Source: Planctomycetota bacterium
Lineage (GTDB): Bacteria; Planctomycetota; UBA1135
Assembly: GCA_022447335.1 (NCBI GenBank)
Contig: JAKVCF010000027.1
Span: 1 to 21,384, forward strand
Length of the DNA stretch: 21,384 nt
Reading direction: 5' to 3'
Shown: positions 15,318 to 21,384 of the stretch, piece after piece
Layout: each line of letters begins with the position of its first letter
How positions within the stretch are numbered: the first letter of the stretch is position 1
Program-made: the position numbers and the translations under genes
The notes under the pieces: generated by a model
Told to the model about the DNA's origin: nothing
Databases searched by the model: none
The model's input: the letters and a program-made list of their open reading frames with translations, nothing else

Positions 15318-17858
15318 ATGGTAGGCCACCTATTCTGTGTCATTGGAATGTGCTTTGTCGGGATTGCGCCAGTCTTCGCACAAGGCTCGGCGGAGGATTA
15401 TCAGCGTGCCGCTGAGCTCAGGCAGCGCTTTTCTGGACTGGTCGTGCGCGATCAGATTTCGCCAGTTTGGCTGCCGGGTGGCAAGCTGCTGTATTCGGTT
15501 AGCACGGAGAAAGGTGCGCAAGATCTCGTACTGATCGACCCACAGGCGACAAGTGGTCGGCAGCGCTTAGTTTTGTCTGAGTTGCCGGAGCTTGCGAAAG
15601 CATTGGGCGGCCGAAAGGCGCGACTGCTTGGGGCTGCAAGCGGGGCTGATGGGGCTGTGCAGGTGCTCTACGCAGATGGCAGCGCTATGCGAGTCGACCC
15701 ATCTACGAGCAAGATTTCCGAGTTGGAGATGGAGCAGGCGGACGGCTTCTTGATTGAACCTTCCCGCAATTCACGCGCTGGTCGCGGCGGCCGACGCACA
15801 ACGATATTGTTCGTCAATCGGACGTCAAGCTCGATAGAGTTGCGATGGATCTCTGGAAATGGGCCTGGCCGCTCATACGGAGAAGTCGCGCCAGGTGAGA
15901 CGCGTGATATGAGCACCTACGAAGGCCACCTGTGGCGCATCGATGCGCCCGAGTCCGCAAGTAAATCTGTGGACGGAGATGATCTTGCGCCTCTCTACTT
16001 TCGCGGACGCGGCCAGCCGGGAATAGTATTACTTCAGAAGGATAGCTGGGAAGCCTCGGCAGAGCCCCGGACGAGCTTGCGGAAAACTTGGGAGGAGCGT
16101 GACGCTAAACGCGACGGCCCAAGCGTCGGATGGAAGATACAAGGGGGCAACCTCTTTGGTCCGTCACCCGATTTGGAGGATCGCGAGCGTGTGGCTTGGA
16201 CTACAGATGGTACTCCAGCCGACTCCTATGCATCGCGAATCGATTGGTCACCGGGTCGCAAAGCCTTTGCGTTGATGCGGACGAGAGAGGCTCCGAATCA
16301 GCGTCGCGTCACCATCGTCGAATCTTCGCCACAGGAGCAACTGCAACCTAGTCTGATCGAGTTCGATTACACCAAGCCTGGTGACGATCTTGACTTTGCA
16401 CGACCAAAATTGTTTCGTTACCGCAGCGGTTCGATGCCGGATCCCATCGCAATCGACGATGCATTGTTCGGTAGATCGTGGAGTGTTTCGCGTCAGAGTT
16501 GGTCTGCCGACGGGGGAAAATACCGTTTCCTTGTCAACGAACGGGGCCATCAGCGGCTTGCGTACTACGAGGTAGATATCGAGTCAGGTGAAGTACGAAC
16601 TCTGATCGATGAGCGCAGTGATACCTTTGTCGACTACAGTCAGAAGACATATTTGCGCGTGATGGAAGACCGAGGTCAGGTGCTATGGATGTCCGAGCGA
16701 AGTGGCTGGAACCACCTCTATCTAATCGATCTTGAGACTGCAGAGGCGCGGCCGCTTACGCAGGGTGAGTGGGTGGTGCGCTCGGTCGAGGATGTGCGCG
16801 ACGATGGCACGCTGATCCTGCGTGTGATGGGAGTTTATGGTGACCAGGATCCCTATCACATGCACTTTGCGCGAGTCGACCTCGACTCTGGGGAGTTGAC
16901 TATGTTGACGGAGAGTGACGGAACTCACGATTTGCGCTGGTCGCCGGACGGGGCGCGCTTCCTCGCGCGCTGGTCGCGTGTAGATCATCCGCCTGTACAT
17001 GAACTGCGCCGTATAGACGGAAGCCTAATTTGTGTGCTAGAAGAATCGAACGTGAGAGCTTTGATGTCGACGCAATGGAAAATGCCACAGCGATTCGTTG
17101 CGCCAGGGCGAGACGAGAAGACCGAAATTTGGGGCGTGGTTTATCGGCCTACTAACTTTGACCCGGAGAGATCGTATCCGGTGATCGAGAATATCTATGC
17201 CGGACCACATGGATTCCACGTTGAAAAGAGTTGGTCATTGCATCGCAAGTCGCGTGAGATGGCCGAACTTGGCTTTATCGTCGTACGAATCGATGGAATG
17301 GGCACGAACTGGCGATCCAAGGCCTTCCATAACATCGCGTGGAAAAATATTGCCGACGCAGGGTTCCCAGATCGGAAACTTTGGATCGAAGCTTTCGCGG
17401 CTACTGAGCCCGCAGCTGACCTAAGTCGTATCGGGATCTATGGCGGGTCTGCTGGCGGTCAGAACGCTATGCGCGCGCTCATTGACCACGGTGATTTCTA
17501 TCACGCGGCGGTGGCTGATTGTGGATGCCACGACAACCGCATGGACAAAATCTGGTGGAACGAGGCCTGGATGGGATGGCCGATCGACGAGAGTTATTCC
17601 AAGTCTTCGAATGTTGATCATGCACACCGCATGCAAGGAGACTTGTTGTTAGTCGTTGGAGAGCTTGACCGGAATGTCGACCCCGCATCCACCATGCAAG
17701 TTGTCGATGCCTTGATCCGCGCTAACAAGGACTTCGAGATGCTCGTTATCCCTGGGGGCGGCCATGGAGTCGCTGAGACTCCCTATGGCACCCGTAAGCG
17801 CCGCGACTTCTTTGTCCGCCACCTTCTCGAGGTCAATCCGCGCTGGGCGTCGGAATAG
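15318..17858 (+). CDS. exported S9 (DPP-IV/prolyl oligopeptidase-type) serine peptidase with VHL-like insert
   Basis: An 846-residue secreted serine peptidase of clan SC, family S9. The signal peptide is about residues 1-21 (FAQG). A DPP-IV-type N-terminal propeller (about 35-150 and 275-590) is followed by the alpha/beta-hydrolase domain (about 600-840). The catalytic triad is Ser711 in GGSAGG, Asp784 in GELDRNVD and His816 in GGGHGVAE. YAGP at 627-630 matches the oxyanion Tyr region of DPP-IV, and Asn786 follows the Asp as in DPP-IV. Such enzymes cleave dipeptides or short peptides, often after Pro or Ala. The oddity is an inserted module at about 160-240 resembling the pVHL beta domain. 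The start is ATG 15318. The gene ends 8 nt from the convergent esterase gene. Confidence 0.95.
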   Translation: MVGHLFCVIGMCFVGIAPVFAQGSAEDYQRAAELRQRFSGLVVRDQISPVWLPGGKLLYSVSTEKGAQDLVLIDPQATSGRQRLVLSELPELAKALGGRKARLLGAASGADGAVQVLYADGSAMRVDPSTSKISELEMEQADGFLIEPSRNSRAGRGGRRTTILFVNRTSSSIELRWISGNGPGRSYGEVAPGETRDMSTYEGHLWRIDAPESASKSVDGDDLAPLYFRGRGQPGIVLLQKDSWEASAEPRTSLRKTWEERDAKRDGPSVGWKIQGGNLFGPSPDLEDRERVAWTTDGTPADSYASRIDWSPGRKAFALMRTREAPNQRRVTIVESSPQEQLQPSLIEFDYTKPGDDLDFARPKLFRYRSGSMPDPIAIDDALFGRSWSVSRQSWSADGGKYRFLVNERGHQRLAYYEVDIESGEVRTLIDERSDTFVDYSQKTYLRVMEDRGQVLWMSERSGWNHLYLIDLETAEARPLTQGEWVVRSVEDVRDDGTLILRVMGVYGDQDPYHMHFARVDLDSGELTMLTESDGTHDLRWSPDGARFLARWSRVDHPPVHELRRIDGSLICVLEESNVRALMSTQWKMPQRFVAPGRDEKTEIWGVVYRPTNFDPERSYPVIENIYAGPHGFHVEKSWSLHRKSREMAELGFIVVRIDGMGTNWRSKAFHNIAWKNIADAGFPDRKLWIEAFAATEPAADLSRIGIYGGSAGGQNAMRALIDHGDFYHAAVADCGCHDNRMDKIWWNEAWMGWPIDESYSKSSNVDHAHRMQGDLLLVVGELDRNVDPASTMQVVDALIRANKDFEMLVIPGGGHGVAETPYGTRKRRDFFVRHLLEVNPRWASE
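15804..15944 (+). other. pVHL beta-domain-like module (residues about 163-209 of the S9 peptidase)
   Basis: The segment starting ILFVNRTSSSIELRW and running to TYEGHLWRID aligns without gaps to human pVHL residues 74-120 (recalled sequence), with a constant offset of 89. Matches include N78=N167, R79=R168, W88=W177, Y98=Y187, R107=R196, Y112=Y201, G114=G203, H115=H204, L116=L205 and W117=W206, with S111 replaced by T200. In pVHL, W88, Y98, S111, H115 and W117 line the pocket for 4-hydroxyproline of HIF-alpha. The alpha domain that binds Elongin C is absent, as expected in a bacterium. The following GRGQPGIVLL also resembles the last pVHL beta strands. Hydroxyproline binding here is inference. 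Confidence 0.8.
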
Positions 17859-17866
17859 TGATCGAT

Positions 17867-19522
17867 TTACTCCTTTTTTGCGCGCAACTCGATCAGTGCT
17901 TCGGCAAATGCGCGACCTATATCGGAGTAACACTTTGCGCTACCGAGATAGTGATAAGGATAGTCGCTTCCGACTTTTTCCCATTCTTCAATGTTATCTC
18001 GCCAACCCTTCTTGAAGATAGCGTCAGCCGTCCAGTCCCAGTACTGATCGGTCTTAACTAAAGTCACCGTTCCCTTCCATTCATCGAGAAGTGCGGCAGT
18101 AGCTTGTGCATCTTTAAATACTTGCTTCTTCGTCTCCTGGCCTTTCTCAAGCGGGCCTCCGACGCCCAGCTGGCCGACCACAATTGGTAGATTTGGCATA
18201 TTCAGATCACGGCGTAAGTCGCGAATCCAATGCGTCATGTTTTCAGCGTATTCTGCGGTTGCACGTTCGTCGATCATGTCGTTCCAGCCTTGAAACCACA
18301 CTGCGCCGCTTAACTCGAGTCGGCGGCCTTTCAGTTCAGGGAAGCGTTGACCGGCTTCCTCCATGGTCACGCGCACTTCGCGCAGCATTTGGCGATAAAA
18401 ATGGCCTATGCTGGCTTTGATATCTTCCATCGTGGTGCTTGGCTTACTTTTCCGCGCTTGATTTAGTAGCTCAGTCAGGCGCGCTTCAGGAAGGCCGGCA
18501 CTCGGTGGCCGGAAGTCGCGCCAAAGGCTCTTTCCTCCCCAGGCGGTTTTGATAATCAGCACGGGCTCGTCATGGTGATTACCCATGACATGACCGAATT
18601 CAAGCTCGGCCCCGATGCGGCCGTGGCTGCCGTAACCGACGGTTAGTTTTCCGCGCCGACCGAGAAAATCGATGAAGACATCGTCGCGTTTGATCCATTC
18701 GCCTTCCGTATGAAAGTGTGCAAATCGGTCAGCTGTTTCCGGCGCCGTGATCTGATGCTTAAGCAGGCTTATCTGTGCCTTTCCTTCCATATTTGACTGA
18801 CCGGCCAGAATGTAGACCGGCACTGGAGGTGCCCAAGACGCTTCCATTAGGCCTACAACCTCGGGAAAGTCACGCTTCAGTTCGGCGCGTACGAAGGGGA
18901 AAAAGTCGTTCGTGAACCACCACGCCTCACTCATCTCTGCAAAAAACTCGGCAGTGTTGTTCGCTGCGTAGGCAGGCCGTTCGCTTCCTTGCACATGTAA
19001 AACACGATGCAGGCGGCCGGAATCGCGCACTTTTTCGAAAGTTTCCACTATGAGGGGGTGGTGGAAGCCGAGGACTTGGTCATGCCACGCGTGCGCTAGC
19101 TCGTGTAGTACCATCGCCGGTTGCACGAATGACCAGCTCAGAAAATTGCGAGCATTGCCAAACTCAATCCCCCGTGCCCATTCTTCCGGAAATCCGTTGT
19201 TACGTAGCCAGGTTGCCGAGGGGTGGTAGACCCCACCCGGACAACCTCTCCTATCGAGATGCATGCGAATCTGGACCTCGCGGAGGCGTTCCACTACTGG
19301 CTGTGGCAGCCGAGTAGCAATCTCCCAGAGCTTGGTGCGCAGTAGGGCTAGGACCTGCTCGCTCAGATGAGATTCAGCGAGCAGCTCGTCCTGTACCAGC
19401 ACTGTCCATCCTTCGATGGAGTGCGATTCATAGGTGAATGACGAAAACTGTGTGCCAGGCGCGGCCTTGGCGATGGGGAGGATCAATAGGAGGGTAGATA
19501 GCAGCGTGAGGAGGCGCGGCAT
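17867..19522 (-). CDS. exported HExxH metallopeptidase-like domain fused to SGNH sialate-O-acetylesterase-like domain
   Basis: A 551-residue secreted two-domain protein. The signal peptide is about residues 1-20 (ILPIAKAAPG). Residues about 25-228 carry HELAH at 140-144, a zinc-binding HExxH, and a later EFFAEMSEAWW (Glu192/Glu196) that could supply the third ligand, followed by FFPFVRAELKRDFP. This resembles uncharacterised metallopeptidase-like domains seen alone in other organisms. From about 234, PVYILAGQSNMEG marks the SASA/CE6-type carbohydrate esterase family with nucleophile Ser243. The WFQGWND block and terminal HYLGSAKCYSDIG (likely catalytic His region) complete it. Such esterases remove acetyl groups from sialic acids or xylan. 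The ATG at 19522 begins a clear signal peptide. It diverges from the sulfatase with 35 nt between starts. Confidence 0.92.
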   Translation of the reverse strand: MPRLLTLLSTLLLILPIAKAAPGTQFSSFTYESHSIEGWTVLVQDELLAESHLSEQVLALLRTKLWEIATRLPQPVVERLREVQIRMHLDRRGCPGGVYHPSATWLRNNGFPEEWARGIEFGNARNFLSWSFVQPAMVLHELAHAWHDQVLGFHHPLIVETFEKVRDSGRLHRVLHVQGSERPAYAANNTAEFFAEMSEAWWFTNDFFPFVRAELKRDFPEVVGLMEASWAPPVPVYILAGQSNMEGKAQISLLKHQITAPETADRFAHFHTEGEWIKRDDVFIDFLGRRGKLTVGYGSHGRIGAELEFGHVMGNHHDEPVLIIKTAWGGKSLWRDFRPPSAGLPEARLTELLNQARKSKPSTTMEDIKASIGHFYRQMLREVRVTMEEAGQRFPELKGRRLELSGAVWFQGWNDMIDERATAEYAENMTHWIRDLRRDLNMPNLPIVVGQLGVGGPLEKGQETKKQVFKDAQATAALLDEWKGTVTLVKTDQYWDWTADAIFKKGWRDNIEEWEKVGSDYPYHYLGSAKCYSDIGRAFAEALIELRAKKE

Positions 19523-19557
19523 GCTGTCAGTCTACGCGGAACCGGTATCTTGCATGA

Positions 19558-21105
19558 GTGATCGTTGCCCTCCTCGGCCTAATTGCCTTTGCTCCTCAGG
19601 TGAATGCAGATATCGCAGCTGCAGAACGCCCCAACATCATTTTCATCTACTCCGATGATCATGCTGAAGCCGCGGTGTCAGCTTGTGGTTCGGAGATCAC
19701 GCGTACACCGCGGTTAGATGAGTTGGCGGCGCAAGGAGTGCGCTTCTCACAGAGCTTCGTTGCTAACTCGATCTGTGGCCCAGCCCGCGCGACGATCTTG
19801 ACTGGATTGCATTCGCATGCGAACGGTCGGGTGAGCAATGGCACGCCTTTCCGGGACGATCTTCCTAGTTGGCCGAAGTTGTTACTGGATTCGGGCTATC
19901 GCACGGCAATGTACGGGAAGTGGCACTTGCCGACTGATCCAAACGGTTTTGGTGATTGGGGAAAAGTTAGTAGTTACTACACACGTGGAGTTCAGACCGC
20001 GGAAGGATTCATAGAGCGGCGCGGTTATTCGACCGACTTGATCACCGATCTCTCGCTCGAATGGATTGACGGGCAGCCTAAAGATCAGCCTTTCGCGATC
20101 TGGATCAACTATCACGCTTCGCACCGCACTTGGTTGCCTGCGACGCGTTATCTCGGGCTTTTTGACGATCATGACATCCCTGAGCCGCCAACACTCTTCC
20201 CAGATTTTGGCGGCAAGTCTCCGGCTGCAGCGCTGACCCAAATGCGCATTTCAGAAGATCTCTTTCCGGCCTATGACCTGAAGCTTCCAGTTACCGGCGA
20301 TCAAATTTTGGACAGGGCCGCAGAAAATCGTATGGCACCAATGACCAAAGAGCAGCGTGCTGCCTGGGATGATGCTTATGGTCTTAAGAATGCGGCCTTT
20401 GCAGAAGCCAGCCTTGAAGGGCAGGCATTGGTGCGCTGGAAGTATCAGCGCTACATCAAGGATTACCTGCGCTGCGTAGCAGCGATCGACGAGAACGTAG
20501 GGCGCATCACCGACTTTCTCGATGAGAAAGGTATGGCCGATAACACGATTCTGATCTACACCTCCGACCAGGGTTTCTTCCTTGGTGAAAATGGTTGGTA
20601 TGACAAACGCTGGATGTATGAGCCCGCACTACGTACTCCTTTATTTATACGCTGGCCTAGCCAGATCCCGGCCGGACTCGTCGATGATCACTTGGTGCAA
20701 AACATCGATATAGCGCCGACCATTTTGGATTGGGCAGGTGTCGATGCACCAGAGGGTATGCATGGGCATTCGCTCGTTTCACTTGTATGTGGCGCAGCGC
20801 CGTTGGAGTGGCGTGACGCGATCTACTACCACTACCAGGAATACAACGAAGGGCGGACCGCGCATCGCGTGGCGGAGCACGATGGAGTCCGGACTACTTA
20901 CGACAAGCTAATCCGTGTCTACCGTCATGACGCCTGGGAGTACTACGATCTCCGTAGCGACCCTTACGAGGAACACAACCGGATCAACGACCCAGAAGTT
21001 GCTGATCGGGTTGCGACGCTCAAGGCGCGCCTGGCTGAATTCAAGGTCGAGTTCGACGATCAGACGGGTAAACCTTACCGTGGGCCGGAATTGGACGAGG
21101 ATTGA
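19558..21105 (+). CDS. exported type I sulfatase (alkaline-phosphatase superfamily)
   Basis: A 515-residue sulfatase. PNIIFIYSDDH near residues 25-35 supplies calcium ligands. The signature CGPARATILTG begins at Cys73, the residue converted to formylglycine. The maturation core C-x-P-x-R is intact with Ala where Ser is commonest. Downstream GKWHLP, ILIYTSDQGFFLGENGWYDKRWMYE and RTPLFIRWP are typical, as is the C-terminal YYDLRSDPYEEHNRI. The length matches the family. The only in-frame start ahead of the signal-like MIVALLGLIAFAPQVNA is a GTG at 19558, directly after an in-frame stop; the signal has no basic residue, so the start is the weak point. No formylglycine-generating enzyme or anSME is visible. 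Likely substrates are sulfated glycans. Divergent pairing with an acetylesterase-like gene suggests joint removal of substituents. Confidence 0.95.
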   Translation: MIVALLGLIAFAPQVNADIAAAERPNIIFIYSDDHAEAAVSACGSEITRTPRLDELAAQGVRFSQSFVANSICGPARATILTGLHSHANGRVSNGTPFRDDLPSWPKLLLDSGYRTAMYGKWHLPTDPNGFGDWGKVSSYYTRGVQTAEGFIERRGYSTDLITDLSLEWIDGQPKDQPFAIWINYHASHRTWLPATRYLGLFDDHDIPEPPTLFPDFGGKSPAAALTQMRISEDLFPAYDLKLPVTGDQILDRAAENRMAPMTKEQRAAWDDAYGLKNAAFAEASLEGQALVRWKYQRYIKDYLRCVAAIDENVGRITDFLDEKGMADNTILIYTSDQGFFLGENGWYDKRWMYEPALRTPLFIRWPSQIPAGLVDDHLVQNIDIAPTILDWAGVDAPEGMHGHSLVSLVCGAAPLEWRDAIYYHYQEYNEGRTAHRVAEHDGVRTTYDKLIRVYRHDAWEYYDLRSDPYEEHNRINDPEVADRVATLKARLAEFKVEFDDQTGKPYRGPELDED

Positions 21106-21384
21106 GTGTATGCGGATGCTCACCTAGAAGAGAATGTGCGTTAACCCACGATTCCGAATGACTTGTCTAAAACGAGTGCGCCGGACGCGCGGCATGGTTC
21201 TGCACACCATGGGGTGCCCTGGTTTGGTTAGAGCCCAGATCACTACGGATAAGAACTAATCAATGGGCTTGTACGAGGTGTAATCCAAAGGAATTCTCTG
21301 AACGACTTATGGTGAAGCGCCGTCTCATCCGAGGAGAAGTCCTACCCATCGAAAGACATTACGTTTAGAGCCCTCTTTACTGGG
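21106..21384. other. terminal stretch without a supportable gene
   Basis: 279 nt after the sulfatase stop. A 65-codon open stretch at 21171-21368 (plus) has its first ATG only at 21309 and no recognisable product. Minus-strand frames are interrupted. A CATGG/CCATG short inverted repeat lies at 21193-21211. GTGCG occurs at 21136 and 21176, a form that group II introns use at their 5' end, but no intron domain can be confirmed from this partial piece. Confidence 0.5.

Noticed and set aside
17859..17895. Inverted repeat TGATCGA/TCGATCA with a T6 run in the loop, a candidate shared terminator
   Set aside because: The arms are 23 nt apart, the T-run is in the loop and not after the stem, and the right arm is within coding sequence.
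21171..21368. 65-codon open stretch at the window end
   Set aside because: There is no start codon until 21309, no recognisable domain and no ribosome site, so it is not called as a gene.
1..21384. tRNA, rRNA, CRISPR array, insertion sequence or prophage genes
   Set aside because: Looked for and not seen: no direct-repeat array, transposase or integrase motif, or recognisable tRNA-type sequence.

Overview
The window looks like part of a chromosome from a PVC-superphylum bacterium, most likely Planctomycetota. The marker is the block at 9.7-14.1 kb: a haem domain plus DUF1549 plus DUF1553 protein followed by a Tat-exported DUF1501 protein. These families are strongly enriched in Planctomycetes and some Verrucomicrobia. 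A sulfatase, a CotH/lamin-tail protein, a propeller-ThuA fusion, a multihaem cytochrome and a Gfo/Idh/MocA oxidoreductase with a Tat signal fit the same lineage. Nearly every large gene has an export signal, so the window is mostly periplasmic or surface catabolism. Classical Shine-Dalgarno sequences are scarce, and several starts are GTG or ambiguous.

Layout. 8-1123 (minus): Tat-type Gfo/Idh/MocA oxidoreductase, divergent from 1198-2019 (plus), an exported endonuclease/exonuclease/phosphatase-fold hydrolase. 2077-6868 (plus): a pentahaem cytochrome overlapping by 14 nt a beta-propeller plus ThuA-like fusion, probably an electron-transfer pair. 6914-7111 (minus): a small two-helix membrane protein. 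7226-9643 (plus): CotH kinase-fold protein with a lamin-tail domain. 9701-14915 (plus): three overlapping genes, DUF1549/DUF1553, DUF1501 and a phytanoyl-CoA-dioxygenase-family (PhyH) Fe(II)/2-oxoglutarate oxygenase. 14988-15278 (plus): a 96-residue acidic helical protein with a faint MafI-like immunity pattern. 15318-17858 (plus): an exported S9/DPP-IV-type serine peptidase. 17867-19522 (minus): metallopeptidase-like domain fused to a sialate-O-acetylesterase-like SGNH esterase. 19558-21105 (plus): a type I sulfatase, divergent from the esterase gene across 35 nt. 21106-21384 shows no gene I can support.

How the genes may work together (inference): sulfatase, acetylesterase-like, DUF1501/1549/1553, oxidoreductase and peptidase functions suggest stripping of substituted (sulfated, acetylated) glycans and associated protein, with the cytochrome and propeller-ThuA pair supplying periplasmic oxidation.

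The most striking observation is in the S9 peptidase. Residues about 163-209 align without gaps to the beta domain of the human von Hippel-Lindau protein (pVHL). All five positions that form the hydroxyproline pocket of pVHL are kept (W88, Y98, S111 as T, H115, W117). A hydroxyproline-reader module in a bacterial proline-type peptidase would be unusual. A 2-oxoglutarate oxygenase gene lies two genes upstream.
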